A DNA stretch of 64,000 nucleotides from NCBI RefSeq assembly GCF_009646115.1, contig NZ_CP045720.1:744001-808000 (forward strand), in the 5' to 3' direction. The stretch's first letter is position 1. Each line of letters opens with the position of its first letter. Positions 49,663 to 60,304 of the stretch are shown one piece after another. The translations under genes and the position numbers were made by a program. The notes under the pieces were generated by a model. It saw only the letters and a list, made by a program, of their open reading frames with translations. It searched no databases and was not told where the DNA came from. The DNA comes from Pantoea eucalypti. Lineage in GTDB: Bacteria; Pseudomonadota; Gammaproteobacteria; Enterobacterales; Enterobacteriaceae.

Positions 49663-50826
49663 ATGTCTGTAATTAAGATGACCGATCTGGATCTGGCTGG
49701 TAAACGCGTTCTGATCCGTGCCGATCTGAACGTACCAGTTAAAGAAGGTAAAGTGACGTCTGATGCACGTATCCGTGCTTCTCTGCCAACCATTGAAGCG
49801 GCGTTGAAACAGGGCGCGAAAGTAATGGTTACCTCTCACCTGGGTCGTCCGACCGAAGGTGAATACAACGAAGAGTTCTCGCTGCTGCCGGTAGTTAACT
49901 ACCTGAAAGAGAAGCTGAGCGGCACCACTGTGACCCTGGCAAAAGATTACCTCGATGGCGTTGAAGTGGGCGCTGGCGAACTGGTTGTGCTGGAAAACGT
50001 TCGCTTTAACAAAGGCGAAAAGAAAGATGACGAAGCGCTGTCTAAAAAATATGCCGCCCTGTGCGACGTATTTGTGATGGACGCGTTTGGTACTGCGCAC
50101 CGCGCGCAGGCTTCTACCCACGGCGTTGGCAAATTTGCCCCTATCGCCTGTGCCGGTCCGCTGCTTTCTGCAGAACTGGAAGCGCTGGGTAAGGTCATGA
50201 GCAACCCTGAGCGTCCGCTGGTGGCTGTTGTTGGTGGTTCTAAAGTCTCTACCAAATTTGATGTGCTGCAGTCTCTGGTCAAAATCGCGGACACCGTGAT
50301 TGTCGGCGGCGGCATTGCGAACACCTTCGTGGCTATCGACAACAATGTCGGCAAGTCACTGTATGAACCCGACTTCGTTGAAGCGGCTAAAGGCCTGCGC
50401 GATCAGCACGGTATCCCGGTTCCAACTGACTCTCGCGTCGGCACAGAATTCTCTGAAACTGCGCCAGCGACCGTGAAAAAGGTTTCGGAAGTAGCAGATA
50501 ACGAAGAGATTATGGACTTCGGTGATGAAACCGCTCAGGCCATGGCTGCCATACTGAAAGAGGCTAAAACCATCCTGTGGAATGGCCCGGTGGGCGTGTT
50601 TGAGTTCCCTAACTTCCGTAAAGGCACCGAGATCGTGGCTAACGCGATTGCAGACAGTGATGCCTTCTCTGTTGCAGGCGGCGGCGATACCTTAGCGGCT
50701 ATCGACCTGTTCGGCATTGAAGACAAAATTTCCTACATCTCTACCGGCGGTGGTGCGTTCCTGGAGTTCGTGGAAGGCAAAAAACTGCCAGCAGTTGCCA
50801 TGCTGGAAGAGCGTGCGAAGCAGTAA
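49663..50826 (+). CDS. pgk: Phosphoglycerate kinase
   Basis: 387 residues starting [26 protein letters not shown] signature and C-terminal nucleotide-binding GGGDTLAAI motif are intact. Codon use is strongly biased, as expected for a glycolytic gene. Middle gene of epd-pgk-fbaA. Confidence 0.98.
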   Translation: MSVIKMTDLDLAGKRVLIRADLNVPVKEGKVTSDARIRASLPTIEAALKQGAKVMVTSHLGRPTEGEYNEEFSLLPVVNYLKEKLSGTTVTLAKDYLDGVEVGAGELVVLENVRFNKGEKKDDEALSKKYAALCDVFVMDAFGTAHRAQASTHGVGKFAPIACAGPLLSAELEALGKVMSNPERPLVAVVGGSKVSTKFDVLQSLVKIADTVIVGGGIANTFVAIDNNVGKSLYEPDFVEAAKGLRDQHGIPVPTDSRVGTEFSETAPATVKKVSEVADNEEIMDFGDETAQAMAAILKEAKTILWNGPVGVFEFPNFRKGTEIVANAIADSDAFSVAGGGDTLAAIDLFGIEDKISYISTGGGAFLEFVEGKKLPAVAMLEERAKQ

Positions 50827-50931
50827 TCCTTTGGGGGCGATGCCTCGCGGCATCGTCTGAAGTCTTGCCCATCTGGGCGTTTAAATCGACGTTCCTTTAA
50901 GGGAACAACGGTCACGAAACAGGACACAATC

Positions 50932-52011
50932 ATGTCTAAAATTTTTGATTTCGTAAAACCCGGCGTTGTCACTGGTGATGACGTACAGAAGATCTTCAAA
51001 GTTGCGAAAGAGAACAAATTCGCACTGCCAGCCGTGAACTGCGTCGGCACCGACTCCATCAATGCGGCACTGGAAGCGGCGGCGAAAGTGAAAGCGCCAA
51101 TCATCATCCAGTTCTCTAACGGTGGTGCTGCATTTATCGCCGGTAAAGGCTTCAAGACTGACAAACCACAGGGCGCGGCAATCTTCGGTGCTATCGCCGG
51201 TGCACACCATGTTCACCTGATGGCAGAGCAGTATGGCGTGCCGGTTGTCCTGCACACTGACCACTGCGCGAAGAAACTGCTGCCGTGGATCGATGGTCTG
51301 CTGGACGCGGGCGAAGAGTACTTCCAGAAAAACGGTAAGCCACTGTTCTCTTCTCACATGATCGACCTGTCAGAAGAGTCACTGGAAGAGAACATCGAAA
51401 TCAGCAGCAAGTATCTGGCGCGCATGGCGAAACTCGACATGACGCTGGAAATCGAACTGGGCTGCACCGGTGGTGAAGAAGATGGCGTGGATAACAGCCA
51501 TATGGACGCATCTGCTCTCTACACCCAGCCAGAAGATGTGAACTACGCATACGAAAAACTGAATGCTATCAGCCCGCGCTTCACCATTGCGGCTTCATTC
51601 GGCAACGTACACGGCGTTTACAAGCCAGGTAACGTGAAACTGACCCCAACCATTCTGCGTGATTCGCAGAAATTCGTGTGTGAAAAACATGGCCTGCCGC
51701 ACAACGCGCTGGACTTCGTTTTCCACGGCGGTTCAGGTTCTTCAGCTGCAGAAATCGAAGAGTCTATCAGCTACGGCGTGATCAAGATGAACATCGATAC
51801 CGATACCCAATGGGCAACCTGGGACGGCATCCTGCAGTACTACAAAAAGAATGAAGGCTATCTGCAGTCGCAGCTGGGTAACCCGGAAGGCGACGACAAG
51901 CCAAACAAAAAATACTACGACCCACGCGTCTGGCTGCGTTCAGCCCAGGCCTCAATGGTCGTGCGTCTGGAGCAGGCTTTCAAAGAGCTCAACGCTGTCG
52001 ACGTTCTGTAA
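50932..52011 (+). CDS. fbaA: Fructose-bisphosphate aldolase, class II
   Basis: 359 residues. Zinc ligands in VLHTDHCAKK and in VHGVYKPGNVKL and VFHGGSGSS. Cleaves fructose 1,6-bisphosphate. Ends at a strong terminator before mscS. Confidence 0.98.
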   Translation: MSKIFDFVKPGVVTGDDVQKIFKVAKENKFALPAVNCVGTDSINAALEAAAKVKAPIIIQFSNGGAAFIAGKGFKTDKPQGAAIFGAIAGAHHVHLMAEQYGVPVVLHTDHCAKKLLPWIDGLLDAGEEYFQKNGKPLFSSHMIDLSEESLEENIEISSKYLARMAKLDMTLEIELGCTGGEEDGVDNSHMDASALYTQPEDVNYAYEKLNAISPRFTIAASFGNVHGVYKPGNVKLTPTILRDSQKFVCEKHGLPHNALDFVFHGGSGSSAAEIEESISYGVIKMNIDTDTQWATWDGILQYYKKNEGYLQSQLGNPEGDDKPNKKYYDPRVWLRSAQASMVVRLEQAFKELNAVDVL

Positions 52012-52047
52012 CTGATATTGAGTTACGGTATAAACTGTCTTCTGTAT

Positions 52048-52075
52048 AAAAAAGGCCCGAAAGGGCCTTTTTTTT
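52048..52075 (+). terminator. fbaA terminator
   Basis: AAAGGCCC-GAAA-GGGCCTTT stem with a GNRA-type loop and a T8 run. Confidence 0.95.
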
Positions 52076-52219
52076 GATCTTTTTTCGCCGGATTTGCGTC
52101 AAAGGTCATGCAGGTTTGGCACACCGGCATTTATTGTTTACCCTTTTGTCAGGGATTGTCAGAGCTGTTCTGACAATCTGTTGTTACTTCCCTTGGGAAT
52201 TTAATTACAGGATGGTTCC

Positions 52220-53101
52220 ATGCAGGATACGGGTATGTTTGATGAGCTTAACAACGCAGGTAACTGGATAGTACGCAATCAGGAGCTGCTGATAAGCTAT
52301 GCGGTGAACATTGTCGCAGCTATTGCGATTATCTTTGTGGGTATGATTGTTGCACGCATCATCTCCAACACCGTTAATCGTCTGCTGTGCGCACGTCATA
52401 TTGATACGACCGTTGCTGACTTTTTGTCGGCGCTGGTGCGCTACGGCATTATCGCCTTCACACTTATCGCGGCGCTGGGTCGCATTGGCGTACAGACCAC
52501 CTCGGTTATTGCCATCCTCGGTGCGGCCGGTCTGGCTGTGGGTCTGGCCTTAAAAGATTCACTGTCAAACCTGGCTGCCGGCGTACTGCTGGTGATCTTC
52601 CGCCACTTCCGCACCGGTGAGTTTGTGGATCTGGGTGGCATCATGGGCACAGTCATGAACGTGCAGATCTTCTCTACGACGCTCAAGTCAGCGGATGGCA
52701 AGCGCGTGGTGGTGCCGAACGGTAAAATCCTTGCCGGAAACATCGTTAACTTTTCCCGTGAGCCGGTACGCCGCAATGAATTTATTATCGGCGTCTCCTA
52801 CGATGCCGATGTGGATCAGGTTCTGACGCTGCTGCGGGAAGTCGTTGAAGCAGATGAACGTGTACTAAAAGATATGGGTATCCAGATTGGGCTTAATGAG
52901 TTAGCCGCATCCTCAATGAATTTTGTCGTGCGCTGCTGGAGCAACAGTGGAGACCTGCAAAACGTCTACTGGGATCTGATGAAGAACTTCAAGCGTACGC
53001 TGGATGGCAAAGGAATTGGTATTCCTTATCCGCAGATGGATGTGCATCTGCACCGCGTCAGACCGTCAGATACACCTGCACCAGAGACACAGCCGCAGTA
53101 A
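52220..53101 (+). CDS. mscS: Small-conductance mechanosensitive channel MscS
   Basis: 293 residues. Three N-terminal membrane helices; pore helix TM3 [20 protein letters not shown], then the beta domain [24 protein letters not shown] and cage. Protects cells from hypo-osmotic shock. E. coli has Q112-G113 where this protein has Lys-Asp, so the Gly at the inactivation kink is missing. ATG 52220 follows AGGATGG. Confidence 0.95.
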   Translation: MQDTGMFDELNNAGNWIVRNQELLISYAVNIVAAIAIIFVGMIVARIISNTVNRLLCARHIDTTVADFLSALVRYGIIAFTLIAALGRIGVQTTSVIAILGAAGLAVGLALKDSLSNLAAGVLLVIFRHFRTGEFVDLGGIMGTVMNVQIFSTTLKSADGKRVVVPNGKILAGNIVNFSREPVRRNEFIIGVSYDADVDQVLTLLREVVEADERVLKDMGIQIGLNELAASSMNFVVRCWSNSGDLQNVYWDLMKNFKRTLDGKGIGIPYPQMDVHLHRVRPSDTPAPETQPQ

Positions 53102-53226
53102 TTTGTTCAATGGGCGGCGTCTGTCGCCCATTAATTTTGCTAATCGTGGATTAATTCTTTCAATTTCCGCTAATCATCTCCTCTCTTTATACTTCCCCAC
53201 ATCTGACCATGTGAGGACGTAATTCT

Positions 53227-53850
53227 GTGATATCTCTCTACTTTCAGGGGCTTGCCCTGGGCGCTGCGCTGATCCTGCCATTGGGGCCACAAAACGCATT
53301 TGTGATGAATCAGGGCGTGAAACGTCAGTATCATCTGATGACGGCGGCACTCTGCTCACTGAGCGATATTCTGCTGATATGCGGCGGCATCTTTGGCGGC
53401 AGCGCCCTGCTAAGCCAGTCTCCGCTGCTGCTGATGGTCATCACCTGGGCAGGCGTAGCCTTTCTGCTCTGGTATGGCTGGGGTGCGCTGCGAAGCGCTT
53501 TTCGTGGCAACGCCGATCTGGCGGATGGCGAGCCACTGAAGCAGAGCAGGGGACGCATTATCGCAACATTGCTGGCGGTAACCTGGCTCAATCCGCACGT
53601 CTATCTCGACACTTTTGTGGTGCTGGGCAGTCTTGGCGGCCAGTTGCCCAGCACCACGGCGCGTCAGTGGTTCGCGCTGGGCACCGTCAGCGCGTCGATC
53701 CTGTGGTTTTTCGGCCTGGCGCTGCTGGCCGCGTGGCTGTCACCGCGCCTGCGCACCGCGAAAGCACAGCGTGTGATTAACCTGCTGGTCGGCGCGGTAA
53801 TGTGGTTTATCGCCCTGCAACTGGCGCGTCAGGGTATTGCCGGTTTTTGA
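53227..53850 (+). CDS. argO: Arginine exporter ArgO
   Basis: 207 residues, LysE family, about six membrane helices, with [19 protein letters not shown] and [21 protein letters not shown]. Starts at GTG 53227 ([12 protein letters not shown]), aligned with the E. coli start; GAGG lies 11 nt upstream. Exports arginine and canavanine. Activated in E. coli by ArgP, encoded 0.9 kb downstream. Confidence 0.95.
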   Translation: MISLYFQGLALGAALILPLGPQNAFVMNQGVKRQYHLMTAALCSLSDILLICGGIFGGSALLSQSPLLLMVITWAGVAFLLWYGWGALRSAFRGNADLADGEPLKQSRGRIIATLLAVTWLNPHVYLDTFVVLGSLGGQLPSTTARQWFALGTVSASILWFFGLALLAAWLSPRLRTAKAQRVINLLVGAVMWFIALQLARQGIAGF

Positions 53851-53994
53851 TCTTAGCCTCGATCCCGGGCGGTAATTGCCGCGCTGCGGACGAACTTTTG
53901 GCATAATGACCACTCAAAGCATGGCGCATACCGATGCGCTGTTGGGCTTCGCCGGTTGGAAGCCGTCATAGTGACCTTTTCAAGGAGGACTTTC

Positions 53995-54720
53995 ATGAAA
54001 CTGAAAGCATTGGCTCTGGCCGCAATCATGAGCGCCGGGGCATTGCCTGGCGTACACGCTGATGAGTTACCGAACGGACCGCACGTGGTGACCTCAGGCA
54101 AGGCAACGGTCGATGCTCGTCCCGATATCGCGACCCTCTCTATCGTTGTGAACGTGTCATCGAAAGATGCCGCAGATGCGAAAAAACAGGCAGATAGCCG
54201 GGTTGCGCAATATTTCGATTTTCTGCAGAAGAATGGCATCGAGAAAAAAGATATCGATGCGGCTAACCTGAGCACGCAGCCAGAGTATGACTACACCAAA
54301 GAGGGTAAATCCGTACTGAAAGGCTATCGTGCTGTGCGTCAGGTACAGGTCACCCTGCGTCAGCTGGACAAGCTGAATGATCTGCTGGACGGAGCACTGA
54401 AATCCGGTCTGAATGAGGTGCGTAGCGTCGAGTTAGGCGTGGCAAACCCGGAAAGCTATAAAGAGCAGGCGCGTAAAGCGGCGATTAAAAACGCCACTCA
54501 GCAGGCATCGCAACTGGCTGAAGGCTTTAACGCGAAGCTGGGATCGATCTACAGCATCCGTTATCAGGTCGCCAACTATCAGCCAATGCCGATGAACCGC
54601 ATGTACAAAGCGGCGGCAGCGGCAGATACCTCGGCGCAGGAGACTTATGACCAGCAGAGCATCAACTTTGACGATCAGGTTGATGTAGTGTTTGAGATTA
54701 AGCCCAACGCGGCACAATAA
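53995..54720 (+). CDS. yggE: SIMPL-domain periplasmic protein YggE
   Basis: 241 residues with a signal peptide MKLKALALAAIMSAGALPGVHA and a DUF541/SIMPL domain (ARPDIATLSIVVNV...). Start ATG 53995 follows AAGGAGG; open frame back to 53956 is ignored. Linked to oxidative-stress tolerance in E. coli; mechanism unknown. Confidence 0.94.
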   Translation: MKLKALALAAIMSAGALPGVHADELPNGPHVVTSGKATVDARPDIATLSIVVNVSSKDAADAKKQADSRVAQYFDFLQKNGIEKKDIDAANLSTQPEYDYTKEGKSVLKGYRAVRQVQVTLRQLDKLNDLLDGALKSGLNEVRSVELGVANPESYKEQARKAAIKNATQQASQLAEGFNAKLGSIYSIRYQVANYQPMPMNRMYKAAAAADTSAQETYDQQSINFDDQVDVVFEIKPNAAQ

Positions 54721-54746
54721 AAAAACGGGGCTTTTGCCCCGTTTTT
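54721..54746. terminator. Bidirectional terminator between yggE and argP
   Basis: AAAAACGGGG/CCCCGTTTTT with a 6-nt loop between convergent genes. Confidence 0.93.
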
Positions 54747-54750
54747 GTTT

Positions 54751-55656
54751 TCAGGCCGCGACGTCATTCTGACGCAGCACCCGATGTCCATGCGCAATCA
54801 GCGCATCGGTCACCCGACGCATTAACCGGCTTTCAGGCGCAAACCGATGCCAGTAGAGCATCCGGCGCTGATACAATCCCGGCGTCAAATCGATTAACTC
54901 ACCGCTCGCCAGCTCACGTTCAATCTGAAGATGTGGAATCATACAGCAGGTCGATCCCTGTCGGGCCATCTGCACAAAGGCTTCAGACGAGTTCACAATG
55001 TGGCAGGGCACACTGCCAGGTGAAAGGTCAAAGTTCTGCTGCAGGAAAGCCTGGTGCATATCATCAAGATGATCAAAAGCCACGGCAGGCGCTTTCAGCA
55101 GGGCAGAGCGGGTAACGCCGTTTGGAAAGAAGCGTTCAGCAAAGTCGCGTGACGCCACAAACAGGTAGTCGAGCGCACCCAGCTGATCCACCAGGCAACT
55201 CGGCAGCGGCTGCGGCTGAATACTCACCGCACCCACCACTTCACCCCGACGCAGACGCTCCTGAGTGCGTGTTTCATCTTCAACCTGCAGATTCAGGCGA
55301 ACGGGGGAGTCAGCCAGCACATCTTTTAGCGCAGGCAGCAACCAGGTCGCCAGACTGTCGGCGTTGACCGCCAGCGACAGCAGCAGCGGCGTGGTGCCAC
55401 TGTTCTCATCGCCCAGCCACTCCTCTTCCAGCAATTCCACCTGATGCAGTAACGCCAGTAGTTTTTGGCCCTGTTCGGTCGGGCGCGGCGGCACAGTGCG
55501 CACCAGCAGCGGCTGACCAAACAGGTTCTCCAGCTGCTTGATTCGCTGTGAAACTGCAGACTGAGTGATACACAATTTTTGTGCGGCACGCTCAAATCCG
55601 CGTTCGCGGATCACTGAATCCAGCGCCTGAAGCGTTCGATAATCCGGGCGTTTCAT
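54751..55656 (-). CDS. argP: LysR-type regulator ArgP (IciA)
   Basis: 301 residues. N-terminal helix-turn-helix ([23 protein letters not shown]), C-terminal amino-acid-sensing domain. Lysine/arginine-responsive activator of argO and other genes. Divergent from rpiA. Confidence 0.96.
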   Translation of the reverse strand: MKRPDYRTLQALDSVIRERGFERAAQKLCITQSAVSQRIKQLENLFGQPLLVRTVPPRPTEQGQKLLALLHQVELLEEEWLGDENSGTTPLLLSLAVNADSLATWLLPALKDVLADSPVRLNLQVEDETRTQERLRRGEVVGAVSIQPQPLPSCLVDQLGALDYLFVASRDFAERFFPNGVTRSALLKAPAVAFDHLDDMHQAFLQQNFDLSPGSVPCHIVNSSEAFVQMARQGSTCCMIPHLQIERELASGELIDLTPGLYQRRMLYWHRFAPESRLMRRVTDALIAHGHRVLRQNDVAA

Positions 55657-55837
55657 TAATATTCATTCTCCTTCAGGATGGACGTCACTATGCCACAAAA
55701 CTGTTATCTGTGATGGTTCTCTTGTTTTTGTGGACTGGCTTGCAAAGCGATAAATCCACGTCGGTCAGCCGAGCATTTTCAGCAAGCCTTGTTTTATACT
55801 ACGCGCACTTCGTTGTCGCACAGGTTTTAAACATACC

Positions 55838-56497
55838 ATGACCCAGGATGAACTGAAAAAAGCCGTTGGCTGGGCTGCACTTGATTACGTGCAGCCGGGC
55901 ACCATTGTCGGCGTAGGCACCGGCTCCACCGCTGCCCACTTTATCGATGCGCTTGCCACGGTCAGGCATCAGATCGACGGTGCCGTCTCCAGCTCAGATG
56001 CCTCCACCCAGAAGCTGAAAAGCCTGGGCATTCAGGTTTTTGACCTGAATGAGATTGATGTGCTGTCGGTTTACGTCGATGGCGCGGATGAGATCAACCC
56101 GCAGATGCAGATGATTAAAGGCGGCGGCGCGGCGCTGACGCGTGAAAAGATTGTGGCTGCAGTGGCTGAAACCTTTATCTGTATCGCTGACGCCTCGAAA
56201 GAGGTGGATGTACTGGGCCGCTTCCCGCTGCCGGTTGAAGTGATTCCGATGGCACGCAGTTATGTGGCGCGTCAGCTGGTGAAAATGGGCGGCTTACCGG
56301 AGTATCGTCAGAACGTGGTAACGGATAACGGTAACATTATTCTCGACGTGCATAATCTGCGTATCCTGGATCCGATTGAGCTGGAAAAAACCATCAATGC
56401 GTTGCCTGGCGTCGTCACTGTCGGCCTTTTTGCCGCGCGCGGTGCCGATATTGCACTGATTGGCGGACCTGATGGGGTCAAAACTATCAAAAAATGA
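55838..56497 (+). CDS. rpiA: Ribose-5-phosphate isomerase A
   Basis: 219 residues. Motifs [21 protein letters not shown] and [12 protein letters not shown] are those of RpiA. Interconverts ribose 5-phosphate and ribulose 5-phosphate. Confidence 0.97.
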   Translation: MTQDELKKAVGWAALDYVQPGTIVGVGTGSTAAHFIDALATVRHQIDGAVSSSDASTQKLKSLGIQVFDLNEIDVLSVYVDGADEINPQMQMIKGGGAALTREKIVAAVAETFICIADASKEVDVLGRFPLPVEVIPMARSYVARQLVKMGGLPEYRQNVVTDNGNIILDVHNLRILDPIELEKTINALPGVVTVGLFAARGADIALIGGPDGVKTIKK

Positions 56498-56637
56498 TCT
56501 GTCTGGCGCCGTAAAGGCGTCAGTTATTTCTGCCTGAAAATCATCTTTTCTCACACTGGTGAAATTTGGTGACTTATGTCACATAAGCGTCATCGGCAGC
56601 GGGTTCGTTCTCTCTTCTTTGCCTCTCTCATGATTTT

Positions 56638-56715
56638 GTCCGGCAATGTACTGCTGGCAGCCGCTGCCGTGCTGGCTGCCGGGCAATCGTTTGTATTGCC
56701 GGACGCGATTTTTTT
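56638..56715 (+). terminator. Nested dyad with T-run between rpiA and serA
   Basis: Outer 10-bp arms GTCCGGCAAT (56638-56647) and ATTGCCGGAC (56695-56704) enclose an inner GGCAGCC/GGCTGCC hairpin (56656-56680). Seven T follow. It lies upstream of the putative serA -35, so it probably terminates rpiA. Confidence 0.65.
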
Positions 56716-56721
56716 GATATT

Positions 56722-56749
56722 TTGACAGAAGGCTGGCTTATGGTAGTCC
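56722..56749 (+). promoter_or_regulatory. Putative serA promoter
   Basis: Perfect -35 TTGACA, 16-nt spacer and an extended -10 (TGG-TAGTCC), 30 bp before serA. Confidence 0.45.
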
Positions 56750-56776
56750 TCATTGAATGCTGAATAGGATTGGGAA

Positions 56777-58015
56777 ATGGCAAAGGTATCACTGGAAAAA
56801 GATAAGATTAAGTTCCTGCTGGTGGAAGGTGTCCATCAGAGCGCGCTGGATAACCTGCGGGCTGCAGGCTATACCAACATCGAATTCCACAAGGGCGCGC
56901 TGGACTCCGACGCGTTAAAAGCATCGATTCGCGATGCACACTTCATTGGTATCCGTTCCCGCTCCCAGCTCACTGAAGAGATTTTTGCGGCGGCTGAAAA
57001 GCTCGTCGCCGTTGGCTGTTTCTGTATCGGCACCAACCAGGTTGATCTGCAGGCTGCTGCCAGCCGGGGTATTCCGGTGTTCAACGCGCCGTTCTCCAAT
57101 ACCCGCTCGGTTGCGGAGCTGGTGATTGGTGAGATGCTGCTGATGCTGCGTGGCATCCCGGAAGCGAACGCGAAAGCGCACCGTGGCATCTGGAACAAGA
57201 TTGCCAAAGGCTCATTTGAAGCACGTGGCAAAAAGCTGGGTATCATCGGTTATGGTCATATCGGGATGCAGCTGGGCGTGCTGGCAGAAAGCCTGGGCAT
57301 GCATGTTTTCTTCTACGACATTGAAAACAAGTTGCCGCTGGGGAATGCTACCCAGGTACGCCATCTGGCCGATCTGCTCAACATGAGCGACGTTGTCAGC
57401 CTGCACGTGCCGGAAACTGCCTCAACACAGGATATGATCGGTGCAGAACAGCTGGCGCAGATGAAGCCCGGTGCGCTGCTGATTAACGCCTCACGCGGTA
57501 CCGTAGTCGATATCCCGGCGCTGTGTGATGCGCTGGCCAGTAAACATGTTGGTGGCGCGGCCATCGACGTCTTCCCGACAGAACCCGCCACCAACAGCGA
57601 GCCGTTTATCTCTCCACTGAGCGAATTCGACAACGTGATCCTGACGCCGCACATTGGCGGTTCGACGGAAGAAGCGCAGGAGAACATCGGGATTGAAGTG
57701 GCGGGCAAGCTGGCGAAATATTCCGATAACGGCTCGACGCTGTCAGCTGTTAACTTCCCGGAAGTCTCACTGCCGATTCACGGTATCAGCGCCAGTCGTC
57801 TGCTGCACATCCATGAGAACCGTCCAGGCGTGCTGACAGCCATCAACCAGATCTTCGCAGAGCAGGGCATCAACATCGCCGCCCAGTATCTGCAAACCTC
57901 GCCGTTTATGGGCTATGTGGTTATCGACATTGATGCCGAGCCAGAAGTGGCCGAGAACGCGCTGCAGCTGATGAAGGCGATTCCGGGTACTATCCGCGCC
58001 CGTCTGCTTTACTAA
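56777..58015 (+). CDS. serA: D-3-phosphoglycerate dehydrogenase SerA
   Basis: 412 residues. NAD-binding LGIIGYGHIGMQLG, catalytic Arg/Glu/His segments (NASRGTVVD; LTPHIGGSTEEAQ) and a C-terminal ACT domain (HENRPGVLTAINQIFAEQGINI) for serine feedback. First step of serine synthesis. Confidence 0.97.
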   Translation: MAKVSLEKDKIKFLLVEGVHQSALDNLRAAGYTNIEFHKGALDSDALKASIRDAHFIGIRSRSQLTEEIFAAAEKLVAVGCFCIGTNQVDLQAAASRGIPVFNAPFSNTRSVAELVIGEMLLMLRGIPEANAKAHRGIWNKIAKGSFEARGKKLGIIGYGHIGMQLGVLAESLGMHVFFYDIENKLPLGNATQVRHLADLLNMSDVVSLHVPETASTQDMIGAEQLAQMKPGALLINASRGTVVDIPALCDALASKHVGGAAIDVFPTEPATNSEPFISPLSEFDNVILTPHIGGSTEEAQENIGIEVAGKLAKYSDNGSTLSAVNFPEVSLPIHGISASRLLHIHENRPGVLTAINQIFAEQGINIAAQYLQTSPFMGYVVIDIDAEPEVAENALQLMKAIPGTIRARLLY

Positions 58016-58027
58016 GCGATGCAGACA

Positions 58028-58055
58028 CGAAGTGGCGCTAAATAGCGCCACTTCG
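58028..58055 (+). terminator. Hairpin after serA
   Basis: Twelve-bp perfect stem CGAAGTGGCGCT/AGCGCCACTTCG with an AAAT loop, 13 bp after the stop. T-run is absent. Confidence 0.6.
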
Positions 58056-58271
58056 TGCTATCAGGTACGATCTGCTGTGAGGCTGAGCCTGCTCAGGAAA
58101 AACGGTCAGATCGGAAAGTCGCAAACACGTCATTCCTGACTGCCTGGCCCGCGCGGGGGCCGCTTTCCTCTTCTTACCGTGTCCCCTTCGCGTGGTGCTA
58201 TTTCATTGTTGCAAAATTCGCCCTGATTCGGGGTGCTGATCCGTCTGAAAAAGCCCATAACAGCGGCTCTT

Positions 58272-58880
58272 CTACTCCCACTGCCAGAGCTTTGACGGCG
58301 TCATTACCGCCGGCAAAGGTACATCCCATTCTGCCACCGGCAGGCTATCGACCTGCTGACAATCGTGGGCCAGACCAACCGGCAAAAAGCCGTGCTGTCG
58401 CCAGTTCTGCAGGGTGCGATCGTAGAAGCCGCCGCCCATGCCCAGACGCTGCCCATGCTGATCAAACGCAACCAATGGCACCATCATCAGATCCAGCTGA
58501 TCAAGCGTGATCAACTGCCGGATATCCAGCGGCGGTTCAGGAATACGTAGTTTATTGATATGCAATGGGGTATCGGGCGTGTAGCGCAGAAACAGTAAAT
58601 GACCGGGCGAGAAGGGATGCAAAACGGGCAGATAGACCGCTTTCTTCAGATGCCAGAGCCTGGCAATCAGCGGACGGGTATTCAGCTCACCATCAACTGA
58701 CAGGAACAGGGCAATGTTGCGCGCGTGAGTAATCGGCGCATAGTTAAGGGCAAGTTCAGCGAGCTGTTCGGCCGCCTGGGCCTGCTGATCTTCAGTCATT
58801 GCACGGCGCAAATGGCGTACCTGCTGACGGATAACCTGACGCTGTATCATTGAAGGTGATGACATGGAAGATTCAGACAT
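58272..58880 (-). CDS. fau: 5-formyltetrahydrofolate cyclo-ligase (Fau/YgfA)
   Basis: 202 residues with MVPLVAFDQHGQRLGMGGGFYDRTLQ and an ATP-binding basic N-terminus (RQQVRHLRRAMT). Clears 5-formyl-THF. It has about 20 more residues at the N-terminus than E. coli; Met at residue 11 is an alternative start. Downstream of the 6S RNA gene on the same strand, the classical ssrS-fau pairing. Confidence 0.93.
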   Translation of the reverse strand: MSESSMSSPSMIQRQVIRQQVRHLRRAMTEDQQAQAAEQLAELALNYAPITHARNIALFLSVDGELNTRPLIARLWHLKKAVYLPVLHPFSPGHLLFLRYTPDTPLHINKLRIPEPPLDIRQLITLDQLDLMMVPLVAFDQHGQRLGMGGGFYDRTLQNWRQHGFLPVGLAHDCQQVDSLPVAEWDVPLPAVMTPSKLWQWE

Positions 58881-58956
58881 GATTTCCCCGCCGGATAAGT
58901 CGCTGAACAGCGACTATAACATGTCGGTATGGGGATGAAAGCAGGACTGCAGGAAG

Positions 58957-59141
58957 AGAGATCTCCGAGATGCCGCCGTAGGCTGTAACCCTTGAACCCT
59001 TGGTTCAAGGTGAACATGCCGTCATAACCATCAGGCTTCTCGGACGAACCGAGCATGCACACAGGTTACGAGCGTCACATTCTGTTTTTTCGAAATATCG
59101 GCTCAGGGGACTGGCCCACATGCAAACATCTCAGAGAAAAT
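58957..59141 (-). ncRNA. ssrS: 6S RNA (SsrS)
   Basis: The minus strand reads ATTTTCTCTGAGATG at the 5' end and CATCTCGGAGA at the 3' end, the closing stem of 6S RNA. Between them are GGGCCAGTCCCCTGAGCCG, GCATGCTCGG, CCGAGAAGCCT and CCTTGAACCAAGGGTTCAAG, nearly identical to E. coli ssrS. About 185 nt. It mimics an open promoter and sequesters sigma-70 RNA polymerase in stationary phase. Lies between zapA and fau as in E. coli. Confidence 0.96.
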
Positions 59142-59179
59142 TTACCTCACCGTTACTTTAGTATAGCAACCATGAAGTT

Positions 59180-59509
59180 TTATTCGAACTTCGCACCCTC
59201 ACGCTCAGAGATGCGACCTTGCTCAACTAATGCCTGTTCAATCGTCTGCTGCAACATACGGATACGCTGTTCCATATTAGCAGCATAATCGCGCGTTTTC
59301 ACTTTCTCTTGCGCCAGCTCGTGGCAGACGTTTAACGCGGCGATGAACACCAGTTGTTCTGTATTGGTGACTCTAGTGCGAACTTTTAGATCTTGCAACC
59401 GTTGATTGAGATCTTCAGCCGCGCTATTGAGCGCATCTTGCTGCTCTGGCGGACAATTCACTCTCAACGAACGACCAAAAATTTGTAAATCTACCGGTTG
59501 TGCAGACAT
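59180..59509 (-). CDS. zapA: Cell division protein ZapA
   Basis: 109 residues, the E. coli length, starting [20 protein letters not shown]-terminal coiled coil (residues about 60-109) drives tetramerisation. Bundles FtsZ filaments at mid-cell. AAGGTGGC precedes the start; open frame to 59590 is not conserved. Confidence 0.96.
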   Translation of the reverse strand: MSAQPVDLQIFGRSLRVNCPPEQQDALNSAAEDLNQRLQDLKVRTRVTNTEQLVFIAALNVCHELAQEKVKTRDYAANMEQRIRMLQQTIEQALVEQGRISEREGAKFE

Positions 59510-59679
59510 GCCACCTTCCTGACTGATTACTTCGCTCGCAACTCCCTTAGCTGTCAATGGCTTGGGAGGCGGGCAACTATATAGACCCACGAAATAAGAT
59601 ACAACCCCTTTTCTGGAAACCTTGAGGCAGCTAGTGGTAGCATAACACGAACTTATTCTGCCAACGACGATGAAAACTT

Positions 59680-60258
59680 ATGTCCTTACAGAACGCAACC
59701 CCCGATTACAACGCGCTCGCGGCAGTGCTCTCACAGCAGGGTGTTGGTATGACGCCTGCAGAAATGCATGGCCTGCTAAGCGGCATCCTCTGCGGCGGTA
59801 ACCAGGACACCAGCTGGAAGACGCTGGTACACGATCTGGCTAACGAAGGCATGGCGTTTTCACACACGCTTGCGGTCCCGCTGGCGGCGCTGCACGAGCA
59901 CACGGCCACTACGCTGGAAGATGAGGGTTTCCTGTTTCAGCTCATGCTGCCTGCGGACGACGACATCACCGTATTTGACCGTGCCGATGCGCTGGCAGGC
60001 TGGGTTAACCATTTTCTGCTCGGTCTGGGCGTAACACAGCCTAAACTGGATAAAGTCACCGGCGAAACCGGCGAAGCAATCGATGATTTGCGTACGATTG
60101 CCCAACTCGGTTACGAAGAGGATGAAGACCAGGAAGAACTGGAGCAGTCGCTGGAAGAGGTGATTGAATATGTGCGTGTCGCTGCACTGCTGTGCCACGA
60201 TACCTTCACTCGTCCGCAGCCAACCGCGCCAGAAGTGCAAAAACCGACGCTACACTAA
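59680..60258 (+). CDS. ygfB: YgfB (UPF0149) protein
   Basis: 192 residues of the YecA/YgfB family ([20 protein letters not shown]). All-helical acidic protein; in Pseudomonas a homologue modulates gene expression, but here function is unknown. Divergent from zapA and upstream of pepP-ubiH-ubiI. Confidence 0.95.
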   Translation: MSLQNATPDYNALAAVLSQQGVGMTPAEMHGLLSGILCGGNQDTSWKTLVHDLANEGMAFSHTLAVPLAALHEHTATTLEDEGFLFQLMLPADDDITVFDRADALAGWVNHFLLGLGVTQPKLDKVTGETGEAIDDLRTIAQLGYEEDEDQEELEQSLEEVIEYVRVAALLCHDTFTRPQPTAPEVQKPTLH

Positions 60259-60304
60259 TTTCAGGTCAACGCGTTTAACCGGTCAGTTTACAGGGAGTGC
60301 AGAG

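Noticed and set aside
58055-58510. 151-codon plus-strand ORF after serA
   Set aside because: Mostly antisense to fau, low-complexity and without a ribosome binding site.
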